Shown piece by piece: positions 19,385-29,350 of a stretch of DNA of 64,000 bases. How positions within the stretch are numbered: the first letter of the stretch is position 1; the number at the start of each line of letters is the position of its first letter. The notes below the pieces were generated by a model. That model had not been told where the DNA came from and searched no databases. It saw nothing but the letters and a program-made list of their open reading frames with translations. Source of the stretch: Aradus depressus (lineage: Eukaryota; Arthropoda; Insecta; Hemiptera; Aradidae). The stretch is taken from the NCBI GenBank assembly GCA_963662175.1, contig OY759218.1:21852480-21916479 (forward strand). The letters are read 5' to 3'. The translations under genes were made by a program, and so were the position numbers.

Positions 19385-19690
19385 ATCTTGCTTATCTTGA
19401 TAAGCCCCTCCAAAACCTCATAATGACGACACCTATTGATTTTCAGACAAATTGGGCAGAGGAAGGTTAGGTGTCGTCCTTATGAGGTTCTGAATTCACA
19501 TATATTTCGAGTTGATACATTAATTATTTCGGGAGTTATCATGCTCACAGACGGGCAGATAAATATTTTTTTCATATTGGAATCTAGAGGTCGGAAAACA
19601 TGAAATTCCGTTGATTTATTAATTTTTTTTAAATTAATTTATGACCGATTAAATAACTTCCTCTATACTTCATATAAAAAAAAAGTTTCC
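19385..19690 (-). repeat. R1 repeat, antisense, 5' part
   Basis: It contains GACGACACCTATTGATTTTC, GGTGTCGTCCTTATGAGGTT, CGGGAGTTATCATGCTCACA, and ATTGGAATCTAGAGGTCGGA followed by AACATGAAATTCCGTTGA, the 5' section of R1 in reverse. Confidence 0.75.
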
Positions 19691-19894
19691 GAATAGAGGG
19701 TTTTTTCTAACATAAACATTTGTAGCTGATGTTTACATTTTTTCATTGTAGAGATGATGCCTTTCAGGAAGTGGAGATGGGTATCATCAAAATTAATTCC
19801 TTTTTGAGTCGTAATCATGACTAGTATTGTTGAGAGAGAAAATATTTTTATCATTAATGTTTCTAATATAAACAAAGCAGTCAGATAGAATTGC

Positions 19895-20115
19895 GGGCGC
19901 CGGTAGCTCAGTGGCTTGCCTAATGATCTCAAGATCGCGGGTTCGAAACCCGGTCGAGGCCCTTAGTTTATTTTATCCTGCAAGTAAAAAAAACGAGCAT
20001 GCCGTTCTTCGGATGGGACTTGAGCAATTGTTTCGTTAAAGACCCCACCTTAAGTAACTAAACCTGAGTAGGCAAAAATTAGGACTCCCACAGTTCAGTT
20101 AACAGAGAAGGGATG
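19895..20115 (+). repeat. SINE-A copy with an alternative 3' part
   Basis: The head is well preserved: GGGCGCCGGTAGCTCAGTGG, then GATCGCGGGTTCGAAACCCG. The body has GAGCATGCCGTTCTTCGGAT. The 3' part lacks the usual CCAGAGTG...GATATGACCTCG block and runs instead into GGATGCTTAGGTCCCTAGTT, which belongs to the inverted arms at 20054-20451. Confidence 0.85.
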
Positions 20116-20450
20116 CTTAGGTCCCTAGTTTTATACACCAGCTCTACCAAAATATAAACATGGTAAAATTTGAATTTTTTTGAATATTTCTCTGCAGTTT
20201 GTTCTTTGATTAATATTTTTTATTATTTTTAATGCTTTTTATTGGGAAGACTAAAAATATAGTTAAAAACTGATAAGAGAAGCGATATAAAATTTCGCTA
20301 ATAAATTGTCAGGAGAAATTTTAGGATCTATTCAAATTTTACCATGTTTATATTTTGGTAGAGCTGGTGTATAAAACTAGGGACCTAAGCACCCCTTCCC
20401 TGTTAACTCAACTGTGGGAGTCCTAATTTTTGCCTACCCAGGTTTAGTTA

Positions 20451-20451
<1 letters not shown>
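20054..20451. repeat. Large inverted repeat (121-bp arms) of SINE-A 3' sequence
   Basis: Left arm 20054-20174 and right arm 20331-20451 are inverse copies, from GTAACTAAACCTG.GTAGGCA to ACATGGTAAAATTTGAA, with about four differences. The spacer is 156 bp of AT-rich sequence. A related GGTCCCTA.GTGCACCAG phrase occurs near 40120. Confidence 0.88.

Positions 20452-20525
<74 letters not shown>
20452..20525. repeat. (TA)n microsatellite, about 36 units
   Basis: Uninterrupted TATATA begins one base after the inverted SINE arm ends. Confidence 0.97.
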
Positions 20526-20526
<1 letters not shown>

Positions 20527-20527
<1 letters not shown>

Positions 20528-20900
20528 AAGAGTAGAAAGGGGGAAGGGGTTGCCATATGCGAACGAGATTCGAGATTAATTCAAGTCTGGACGAAGAGAG
20601 GTTGGAAACGATTCGAACGTTATTGAGAACATGAACGGATGTTAATTGTTCGGGTGGAACGATTAAATGGGCTTAGTGAACTGTTTCCCTGGTGGAACTC
20701 GTTCCGTTCCAATGAGAACGGCTCATCCCTAGGAGATGGGAACAGAAGACTGCCCTTGAGAAGGAGAGACACTGAGGTCCTGTTAACCCTGAGGTGTGCT
20801 GTGGAAGGAGAGTGGGGACCTACTTTCCTCAGAGGACCCTCCGCTCCAGACTGACGTTAGTTACTGCTAGACCTCAGCACACTGCACACATTCCAGGTGA
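20527..20900 (+). other. GC-richer unique island with a possible splice donor
   Basis: This ~370-bp stretch is far less AT-rich than its surroundings and shares nothing with the repeats I can see. It ends ACACATTCCAG|GTGAGTTC at 20898, a good 5' splice site. The longest open frame (20639-20854) starts with ATG but is not recognisable. It could be a non-coding first exon, part of an LTR, or another unique transposon piece. Confidence 0.3.
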
Positions 20901-21097
20901 GTTCTACATTCTAACTTACGTACTCTATCATAGGCGAGGCTGTTACTCTCTAAGATAGCTAGCTATCTTCACACTAATGTTCAGAACTGATCTAGCTACC
21001 TAGTGGAGCCATCAGTAAGATGAGAATATACATTTATCTCCCGGGTATGCTTTCAGTTTTTTTTTTATATAGACATAATTTCACAATTTCCACATTC

Positions 21098-21370
21098 CAC
21101 TCATGCCCGGGCTTTGACAACGAGGTCTTATCACCCACTACCAAAGTGCTCTTTTGTTGTTCTGGGGGGTATGAGCCTATCTCTACTGTGGCAGTCCTAA
21201 AGTTTGCTTACGCAGGTTTAGTTACCATGGGTAGAGAGGGCTCTTTAACAAGTACCTGACCATACAGGCTCGGGACCATCGCTTAACGTCCCATACTAAG
21301 GATGATGTGCTCAAGATTTTTTGTTTTCCAAAAATTTTGAGCACAGTAGACAAGCATACCTCTGTGCTAA
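21098..21370 (-). repeat. SINE-A copy, antisense, head decayed
   Basis: CACTCATGCCCGGGCTTTGA, a tCTTATCACCCACTACCA block, GGGTATGAGCCTATCTCTAC, and AACAAGTACCTGACCATACA are present. The head is reduced to GAGCACAGTAGACAAGCATA. Confidence 0.8.
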
Positions 21371-21399
21371 CTATTTTTATCAATAAACAATGTCAGGCA

Positions 21400-22385
21400 A
21401 GAAGCAATTGCAAAAAAATAATATTGAAAAAAACAGTTAAATGTACAAAGTTGAGATCGAGAAACTAGATGTTCAGATCAACAAATCTAGTTCAGATACG
21501 AATTTATCTTCCTTTGCACTCGTACCCAGAGCCAGAACTCTTTATTGGATTTAAATGTGTGGGGGCCCCGGGGAACAAGAAATTGGAAGCCCGAAATTGA
21601 AGTGACATAACTATAGAATTATTTATTTTCTTTTAAATAAACATTTCTTCCGTTTTCTTTTCTTTTTTAAAATTAAGGCTTATTGTAGATAGTTGGGGTA
21701 CAATTTGAATATACATCCGATATGATAATAAAGTAAGAATATTAAGCCACACAATCCTCCCAGGAGATTGAAGAGGAGGTGGAACCGTGACTTAATATAA
21801 TCCCAAATTACAACCCCCCACTTCTTGAAAGAAAATCATAATATAATAACTATAATATTCATTGTTTTAAATTTCGCCCTGAGGAGCTACCGCTGGGTGG
21901 CCTTCCTCTCTCACCCCAATCAAGTCATCCACATTCAATGAAGTCCTTTTGGTAGCTGGTTGTTGCGTCATGGTAACAATTGCGACAAAAATTATAAAGA
22001 CAAAAAAAAAAAGAAAAAAAAAAGAATATTACAGCTTAATAAATTTCTAAATATCTAAATATTATAATAAATGCGCACATTTACTTGTATACATACAGCC
22101 AAGAGAAATGCAAAACAAAACAAAAAAATATATATATATACTTTCATATACATACACATATACATATTATAATGACCTTAAATAAAATCAAAGTAATAAA
22201 CATTAAGTCAAACCACTTTGTACTTAAACTGTAAAAAATAAGTATTTAACAAAAACTTAATATGAAAATCTCAACTTTAATTCATTTTTCATTATCTTGA
22301 TTATTTTTTTGTCCTCTATTCTTAATTTTTATTTCTTTTTTTTCTTTTTCTTCTTTTTTTCCTCTCCTTTTTTTTTTCTCCTTTT

Positions 22386-22422
<37 letters not shown>

Positions 22423-22800
22423 TCGTAAGTTATGTGTTTTAATGTTTGCTTTTTTAAATTAATGAGAAGAAATTTAATGATATTGGGTATATTTTTTTTT
22501 CAGATCCTTTATTTGCAAATTTTCTGTCTTTATTACTTTTGTACTTCTTATTTTATTTATTCTGAAAATTTCTACTTTTCATTAATATTAATAGTTATTC
22601 TTTGTGCAGAGTTATTACAGCGCTCTTAGAATCTATTGTAGAATCTCTCCTGAATTAATATATCTTGACTTCTACTTAATATTTGTAAGGATGTTCCATA
22701 GTTAATATCGTTTTATATTTATTACTCTTAGACATGTCTTTTATTAATAACTTACGGCCTTGGGTCTCCAACCCCGCCCTCCTCACGTCACTAAATTTAC
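21400..22800. other. No gene; AT-rich, with T-runs
   Basis: It contains poly(T)/poly(C) tracts (22320-22420) and AT-rich sequence. CAGATCCTTTATTTGCAAAT TTTCTG near 22501 is echoed near 35870 (GATCCCTTATTTGCAAATTT), so 22500-22600 and 35860-35950 share an old repeat. Confidence 0.4.
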
Positions 22801-23154
22801 CCACTTGGGGTGGAAAGTGGCGATGAAATATGGCACGAAACTCGCACATCATCAAGTTTCTTTCATACTTTTAATAACTGCCTCATCCCACATGACCTTT
22901 CTTACTTGAATGTATTTTTTTTTTTTCATTCGACGAACCGAATGTTATTGATTTTCAAGTATTGGGTCCAAAACATTTTTATTGCATCCTGTAATTTAAA
23001 AAAAAAAAATGTTTGTATTTATTTTTCTTAATTGTTTTGTCAATTTCAGATATTTTTATATAATTATTATAACTCCACGCGGAATTCGATAATAATAGAA
23101 TTTTTGTTACTTCAAGAGTTACTATTTTTAGATATAGATGTACATTTTTATTGT

Positions 23155-23206
23155 AAGGGGGTCTTTAACGAGTACCGGACATCGCACAGGCTCGGGACCA
23201 TCGTTT
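23155..23206 (-). repeat. SINE-A core fragment
   Basis: GGGGGTCTTTAACGAGTACC, then GCACAGGCTCGGGACCATCG, is the antisense SINE-A core. It stops at TTTAACT, where the 142-bp tandem R1 units begin. Confidence 0.85.
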
Positions 23207-23687
23207 AACTCAAAAATCTTAATAACTGCTGAAGTGATGAATGTATCGACATAAAATTTTATATGTTAACCCAAGTTCACATAGTGACGACACCTGCTCA
23301 TTTTCAGCCAAGTTGGCCAAAGGAAGAGTGGAGATTAGAGGGGGGCTTAACTCAAAAATCTTAATAACTGCTGAAGTGATGAATGTATCGACATAAAATT
23401 TTATATGTTAACCCAAATTCACATAGTGACGACACCTGCTCATTTTCAGCCAAGTTGGCCAAAGGAAGAGTGGAGATTAGAGGGGGGCTTAACTCAAAAA
23501 TCTTAATAACTGCTGAAGTGATGAATGTATCGACATAAAATTTTATATGTTAACCCAAATTCACATAGTGACGACACCTGCTCATTTTCAGCCAAGTTGG
23601 CCAAAGGAAGAGTGGAGATTAGAGGGGGGCTTAACTCAAAAATCTTAATAACTGCTGATGTGGTGAATGTATCGACATAACATTTTA
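23207..23687 (+). repeat. 142-bp tandem array made of R1 sequence, about 3.4 units
   Basis: Units start AACTCAAAAATCTTAATAAC at 23207, 23349, 23491 and 23633, exactly 142 bp apart. They differ by only one or two bases until the last partial unit. Each contains GAATGTATCGACATAAAATT, GACGACACCTGCTCATTTTC and GTTGGCCAAAGGAAGAG, all R1 modules. The near-identity indicates recent expansion. Confidence 0.96.
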
Positions 23688-24283
23688 TATAGAGATTGAG
23701 AAGACCAGAAGACACCTGTTGATTTCCTGTGGGAGAGTGTAAAAAGACAGCGAAAAGTTAATTGATTACAAATAATTTGAGTGGAGAAGTACCAGTAATT
23801 CCAAGCCAGTGATTCAACGACTACTTTTTTGGAGCTTTCGTCATATAAAAACATGAACATAGCCTCTATTATACATACACACATCGTAATAGTAAACATT
23901 ATTATTATTTCTACAATTATTTTAATTTACTTTTTTTGTAGATGATAATTTATTTTTGTCACATTAATGGATTTATAATGGGGCGGGGATTGCACAACGA
24001 TGAACTTTAGAATATATATTTATATATATCTTGAAATAATATTCTGAAATATGGACCAAGATGTCTCGGACTGCGAAGATGTTTTGGTTCGCTAACCTTG
24101 GGGTTTTCATAATTTTTTTTCTGATCCCAGGGCTGTATTCTAAATGTTTTTTTTTTTTTTTTTGGCAACTTTACTCTTTTATATCTTCTATATAAAGAAG
24201 TACAGTAATCGTGTGTAAATCTGAGATTGAATTTTCTAAAGAATTTTACGTTTCCCCTGAACACCATGATTGCCTGTGAATTA

Positions 24284-24898
24284 GGGTGGCCGCTATTTTA
24301 AAAAAGTTAAAAATTTTCTTGCTCCGGTACCAAAAACATGTGTAGAATGTCGAAAAAATGTGGCCTGAATTTTTTCTGATTTTTTAAATCATATTAACCG
24401 GTGCCTGTAAGAGGTCGAATTTTAACATGGGTTTTAAATGGGGGTTTTGAACTTTTACCGACTTTTGAGCGTAGTTTCAAATGTTTCAAACATAAAAATC
24501 TGAAAATTTACATATTTATGTATTTGGGTCCGCTGAATTGAAATTCACCGTAAAAATTTAATTTTATTTGATATTTTTCAAAAATTAATGACAGTTTTTT
24601 GACAGTTACAACTGTCAAAATTGAATTTTGACGGTGAATTTCAATTCAGCGGACCCAAATACATAAATATGTAAATTTTCAGATTTTTATGTCTGAAACA
24701 TTTGAAACTACGCTCAAAAGTCGGTAAAAGTTCAAAACCCCTATTTAAAACCCATGTTAAAATTCGACCTCTTACAGGCACCGGTTAATATGATTTAAAA
24801 AGTCTGAAAAAATTCAGGCCACATTTTTTCGACATTCTACACATGTTTTTGGTACCGGAGCAAGAAAATGTTTAACTTTTTTAAAATAGCGGCCACCC
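24284..24898. mobile_element. Near-perfect 615-bp foldback element, TA target
   Basis: Ends are GGGTGGCCGCTATTTTAAAA and its inverse, flanked by TA at 24282-24283 and 24899-24900. Arms of about 270-290 bp match with very few differences (for example TTGAACTTTTACCGACTTTT and its inverse). The centre (about 24555-24625) holds GACAGTTTTTTGACAGTT. There is no ORF of note. It is unrelated in sequence to the foldback at 15711 except for the shared GGGTGGCC start. Confidence 0.92.
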
Positions 24899-25174
24899 TA
24901 ATGTGCATCTGTCTCTCTGGGTGTGTGTATGGAATTATAACTTTGTCAGCGCTCTAACTCGGCAACCATTCTAACAATGAACTTGAGATTTGAACTAAAG
25001 ATGTCACAAGATTTTGGCCGAAACGAGATGAAAATTACGACTATTGTAGAACCTTGTACAAGATGGCCCCCATCTCAATCCGCGCCTCATTTCCCTCTAT
25101 CCTTTTGTATTAAAGTATAAAAAGAATTGGGATATACACAAATATATAAAATAAAGATAACATTATATTATAGA

Positions 25175-25520
25175 GGTTAGGTTAGGTTTTATGACTCATG
25201 CCCGGGCTTTAACTACGAGGTCATATCGCCTACTACCAGAGCGCTCTTTTGTCACTCTGGTGGACATGAGCCCGACTCTACTGTGGGAGTCCTAAATTTT
25301 GCCTACCCTAAATTTTTATTCATCTAGGGTAGGGGTCTTTAACGAGTACCTGACATCGTACAGGCTCGGGACCATCGCTTAACGTCCCATCCGAAGGACG
25401 GCGTGCTTAAGTTTATTTTACCTCCCAGATAAAATAAACTAAGGGCCTCGGTCGGGCTACGAACCCACGACCTTGAGCTCAGAAGTCAAGCACGCATACC
25501 ACTGAGCTACCGGCGCCCTC
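25175..25520 (-). mobile_element. Full-length SINE-A, 12-bp target duplication
   Basis: The 346-bp copy is flanked by TTATATTATAGA at 25163-25174 and 25521-25532. Read on the - strand it starts GAGGGCGCCGGTAGCTCAGT (A box in a tRNA-like head), has the B-box region GTTCGTAGCCCGACCGAGGC, the body with GTCCTTCGGATGGGACGTTA, and ends ATGAGTCATAAAACC followed by TAACCTAACC. The tail is a (CCTAA)n stretch, the same unit as insect telomeric DNA. Confidence 0.95.
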
Positions 25521-25573
25521 TTATATTATAGATATGGGTCAACCGGTGGAGATAATAAAACAATAGTTTACAT

Positions 25574-26151
25574 CAGTGGCGTAGCTAGAGAATTTGGGCC
25601 CCAATGCAAGCGTTGGTAGAGGGCCCCCTCCCATGAATTTAGCTTTTTACATTTAAAACATGAAAATTTACAGATTACAGATTACAGGTGGAAAAAAGAA
25701 AAACTAGAAAAGTTTGAAATTAAAATTTTTTCTTTCTCGATTTTGCTGAAGCAAATACATCTATGAGTTTGGAAACATCCATATGTTCCGCCCTTCTGGC
25801 TTCAATACTTAAAAGAGCTAAGTCGGACAGTCGTTTTTGACTCATGGAATACCGAAGATAATTTTTAATAATTTTCAACTTCGAAAAACTTCTCTCTGCT
25901 GTTGCCACCATCACCGTCACCGTCAAAAACAAAACCAATAGCGAACAAACCTCGGGATAGTTACTTGTCATATCGTAGAACTTGACTATTGCCAGTTCAG
26001 CCAATTCTCTGATGGTGCTGATCCTCAAAATTTCGGGCCTTAAAGTTTTCACGAAAAGCAGTAACTCATGAAATAAGGATTCGGATAAATAATACTGAAT
26101 TGGAAAGGGCCCCCCAAAGGCATTGTTTGCATTGGCATCGCTACGCCACTG
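25574..26151 (-). mobile_element. Short hAT element with 8-bp target duplication
   Basis: Inverted ends CAGTGGCGTAGC and GCTACGCCACTG are flanked by GTTTACAT (25566-25573) and GCTTACAT (26152-26159), an 8-bp duplication with one mismatch. The GGGCCCC blocks just inside both ends are also mirrored. The element is 578 bp and carries only the tail of a transposase. Confidence 0.93.
25720..26052 (-). pseudogene. hAT transposase C-terminal fragment
   Basis: 110 codons, open to the stop: ISTIRELAELAIVKFYD, a hydrophobic SLLVLFLTVTVMVATAERSF stretch, SKLKIIKNYLRYSMSQKRL, then LALLSIEARRAE and FASAKSRKKKF. ATAERSFSKLKIIKN is the hAT dimerisation-domain signature. The zinc finger and the catalytic core are absent, so the protein could at most be a dimerisation module. 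Confidence 0.88.
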
Positions 26152-26867
26152 GCTTACATTTCACAATCATATTTTTAGTTTAAGTTTAATTAAACCTAAT
26201 AATTAACAATCAGGTACCAAACACAAAATATAAGTATGTTATGACAAAATAATCAACACAAATTTAAATCAACAATTGAAATTTTCATCAGTCTAGTCAT
26301 GCAGTCTTATACAATAAGTAGCAGTAGTAAGTATCCTCAATTAAATAAGCCGTAATTTTCTTATATTTTTTCAGCTGAAATTTTATTTTTTACTATTTCA
26401 TTCACGTTCAGTTGATAGCACTAAATGTACTCTAAAATTATTATTTTCACTTTTTATGGCTTTCATTGAATACATTCTAAAATATGCAGTTAGTCTTAAT
26501 AGTATTTTTATTTTAGGTTTATTGCACCGCCATTTGGAATTTTGAAAATACCGCGCTTTTTGTTGTGACACGCACAACGATGCGTTCGCTAAACTCTCAT
26601 ACATCGCCGATTGGCAGCATTAATTGAAATCCAAACTTTAAGAAAGTGTAATTTGAATCCGTATAACGTTTGACTGGGAACTGAAGCTTTCTATATCCTT
26701 GTCTTGCCTGTAATGTTTGTCTGTGGTGGAGTTGTCGTTATATATTATAATTTTTTTACATTAGATCGCACTTTTCTGGGGGGCACCGGGCATGGCCCCC
26801 CGCCCTCCTTCTAACTACGACAACGGATAAATGTTATATTATATATAAGGATAACATTATATTATAA

Positions 26868-27144
26868 TGAACTTGAAAGAAATAAAACTTGTTTATTTAT
26901 GATATTGTCTAATTTCACCAACTATATATACATGGGAGTACTTTCGGTATTTCTACCATCCTCAGCCAAAAGCATAAGAGATAAGACTGATAAGCTTTTG
27001 GCTGAGGATGGTAGAAATACCGAAAGTACTCCCATGTATGTAAATATAGTTGGTGAAATTAGACAATATCATAAATAAACAAGTTTTATTTCTTTGAAGT
27101 TCATTTGAATTATTTCACAATATCTCTGCAATAATGTCAGTTTT
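26868..27144 (+). mobile_element. Penelope-like short inverted element, 13-bp target duplication
   Basis: CATTATATTATAA flanks it at 26855-26867 and 27145-27157. Two head-to-head arms (about 26868-26985 and 26995-27107) mirror each other: ATATTGTCTAATTTCACCAA, CATGGGAGTACTTTCGGTAT and CCATCCTCAGCCAAAAGC. The right arm runs about 37 bp further, ending GCAATAATGTCAGTTTT. Each arm holds the motif CTGAGGA, T, GGTA/TACC around GAAA, then GAAAG. Confidence 0.8.
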
Positions 27145-27289
27145 CATTATATTATAAATTTACTTTATTAAATTTATTAGTTTATTTTTATATTTATTAG
27201 TTTATTTTGCAGTTTAAAGTATTTAATCGCTATAAAACTACTGAGACTCAAGAGTAAAACAATTTATTTTAAATTTTTTTCCGTTTCTC

Positions 27290-27440
27290 AGGACCATGAA
27301 AGGGATATATCGATACAACATTTTATGTTTATTTTCAGTCAAATCAAGCAAAGGAGAAGCAGGGTTTAGAGGAAGAGCGATAACTTATTACAAATAATTC
27401 TATGGGGGGGAATACATTTGGCTGATTCACCGACACTTTT
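27290..27440 (+). repeat. R1 fragment, 3' half
   Basis: ATATCGATACAACATTTTAT, TTCAGTCAAATCAAGCAAAG, GAGGAAGAGCGATAAC and GGGGGGAATACATTTGGCTG follow the R1 order. Confidence 0.6.
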
Positions 27441-27559
27441 TTGTGCTATGACTTGTATTAGATTCTGAAACAGAACTGACGTGCTAACCTACATACATGT
27501 CACGATATGATATCGGTTCTATAAAAGTTCCGTGATATTTACAAACCCTAATTCACCGT

Positions 27560-27785
27560 AGTATAACGAATTGCATCAACTTTATGAATATTACACAATC
27601 CAGTTATTAATTCCACCTGAACTAACTCCATTAGAATATTCACACTCGGGAATTCTGTTCAGTGCTCTATCAATTCACATTATAATCAAATCACCGGAAA
27701 TATACTTCCCCAGAACGAATTATTATATTAACTTTTTGCTCCTCCTCCAAAACCAGTCTACCATTTGCTCTAATATTCAATAGTT
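27560..27785 (-). repeat. R1 fragment, antisense
   Basis: ACTTCCCCAGAACGAATTAT, TTTTTGCTCCTCCTCCAAAA and CCAGTCTACCATTTGCTC match the reversed R1 3' end. Confidence 0.6.
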
Positions 27786-28149
27786 GACATATGACGGTGT
27801 TAGAATTAAAATGGTCTGAATGACATTTTTAAAACTATGAAGAAACTGTGCATTAAGTTCTTAAACTGATTTAAAAAATCTATAATTTATTGAAACCGGA
27901 AATTTTTTGTCTTCTGCTTTTATGGTGAAAGTTGCTGTTGACAAACCATAAAATTGAATAAAAATCTTAATTGATATGTTTAAGTTACTTGTTCATGTCA
28001 CCAAAATGGTATAAGCGATTTGCCACTTGATCTCAGCACTGGCTAGGATTTCACTTGTACAACTTTTTTCCTGATCAGAACTATTATTTTTTTACCCGAT
28101 TATGCACTTAACTAAAAATTTTCAAAAATGTCACGTACCATTTAGCGGC

Positions 28150-28338
28150 TTCTAAATCTTCATACTAAATCTTGTGTCGATAAATTTATTACATTGGCAG
28201 TTATTGGGGTTTTTGAATTGAGCTTTCTCTCCTGAACACCCCCTTCCCTTCGACCGATATCGCTGTAATTTGACAGGTTATGTTCTCATTAGATTTTGAC
28301 TTCAAATATGAAATTTAATGTCGAGACATTAATTCTAT
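28150..28338 (-). repeat. R1 copy, antisense, first part (split by 28339-29139)
   Basis: TCTTGTGTCGATAAATTTAT, TTGGCAGTTATTGGGGTTTT and CGACCGATATCGCTG are followed by GTCGAGACATTAATTCTAT, where the next element begins. R1 resumes at 29140 with the duplicated CATTAATTCTAT. Confidence 0.82.
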
Positions 28339-28439
28339 CTTGTTTATTTATGGTATTGTCTAATTTCACCAACTATATTTACATGGGAGTACTTTCAGTA
28401 TTTCAACCATCCTCAGCCAAAAACATAAGAGATAAGACT

Positions 28440-28690
28440 AATAGGTAGTAATATGAGTAGTAATAAGTAGTAAGTAGTAAAAATGAGTAGTAAGTAGTAA
28501 AAATGAGTAGTAAGATGGGTAGTAAAATGAGTATTAATAGGAGTAGTAGTAATGAGGTAGTAAAATGAGTAGTAAAAATGAGTAGTAAATGAGTAGTAGT
28601 AAATGATTAGTAAAATGAGTAGTAAATGAGTAGTAATAGGAGGGGTAGTAAAATGAGTAGTAATAGTAAAAATGAGTAGTAATAGGTCGC
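28440..28690 (+). repeat. Minisatellite of GAGTAGTAA(AA)T units
   Basis: Irregular repeats of GAGTAGTAAAAATGAGTAGT with unit lengths of 9-14 bases. It accounts for the Thr/Leu/Ile-rich open frame on the opposite strand, which is not a real protein. Confidence 0.93.
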
Positions 28691-28760
28691 AAAAGCTAAC
28701 AGAAACATTTGTTTTAACAAGCAATGCCTAAAAGAAAATGTTATACCCAATTACATCAAA

Positions 28761-29051
28761 GTGTATACGAAAAATAGAAGTAAAGAAGCGGAAAAAGCAA
28801 CAAGAAGAGCGGAATTGGAAAGGCTACAACTGGAAATTAAACGATGGTACGGGATAAGAGATGAGCTCAGTAAGTCTTTATACCACTTAAGACAGGATTT
28901 ATGTTCGCAGTACAACCATATAGAAATGGTTTTAATAGAGGATGTCATCAGGGAAGAAGTCTGGGAAATAAGTAGAGAGTCTTATCTCTTTTGCTTTTGG
29001 CTGAGGATGGTAGAAATACCGAAAGTACTCCCATGTAAATATAGTTGGTGA
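28761..29051 (+). CDS. Unidentified charged ORF inside the inverted element
   Basis: 96 codons beginning at GTG, with no ATG start. The first ~65 residues (KEAEKATRRAELERLQLEIK, RWYGIRDELSKSLYHLRQD, SQYNHIEMVLIEDVIREEVW) look like a helical, probably coiled-coil, protein, and composition is unlike the surrounding DNA. From SYLFCFWLRMVEIPKV onward it reads through the terminal arm. It is probably a remnant of the element's own ORF or captured host sequence. I do not recognise it. Confidence 0.4.
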   Translation: MYTKNRSKEAEKATRRAELERLQLEIKRWYGIRDELSKSLYHLRQDLCSQYNHIEMVLIEDVIREEVWEISRESYLFCFWLRMVEIPKVLPCKYSW

Positions 29052-29139
29052 AATTAGACAATATCATGAATAAACAAGTTGTATTTCTTTCAAGTTCATT
29101 TGAATTATTTCACAATATCTCTGCAATAATGTCAGTTTT

Positions 29140-29350
29140 CATTAATTCTATTGGCAGGTATTAGAGTTTCTAAGTAAAGCCTCCTCCTAATCCTCCCGCC
29201 CCTTTGGTCGATTTGGCTGAAAATCAATAGATGCCATCGCTAGAGGGTTCTGGATTCACATATAACATTTCGTGTCGATACATTCATTCTATCGGGGATT
29301 ATCTTGTTCATAGACACACAGACCCACAGACATATTTTTTTTTTTCATAT
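29140..29350 (-). repeat. R1 copy, antisense, second part
   Basis: ATTGGCAGGTATTAGAGTTT, TTTGGTCGATTTGGCTGAAA, ACATTTCGTGTCGATACATT and GGGGATTATCTTGTTCATAG are R1 landmarks in reverse, continuing 28150-28338. Confidence 0.82.

Larger units (their letters stand above)
28339..29139 (+). mobile_element. Penelope-like inverted element with internal cargo, 12-bp duplication
   Basis: CATTAATTCTAT flanks it at 28327-28338 and 29140-29151. It has the same arms and the same right end (GCAATAATGTCAGTTTT) as 26868-27144, but starts later in the left arm (CTTGTTTATTTATGG), i.e. it is 5'-truncated. Between the arms lie a GAGTAGTAAAAT-type minisatellite (28440-28690) and a coding-like stretch (28761-29000). 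Confidence 0.82.

Noticed and set aside
20414..20626. 70-codon frame with a Tyr-Ile repeat
   Set aside because: It is a read-through of the (TA)n microsatellite.
28440..28690. CRISPR-like array of short repeats
   Set aside because: The units are contiguous and irregular without unique spacers, and this is eukaryotic DNA.
28413..28724. 103-codon Thr/Leu/Ile-rich frame on the - strand
   Set aside because: It is the translation of a GAGTAGTAAAAT minisatellite and has no protein features.
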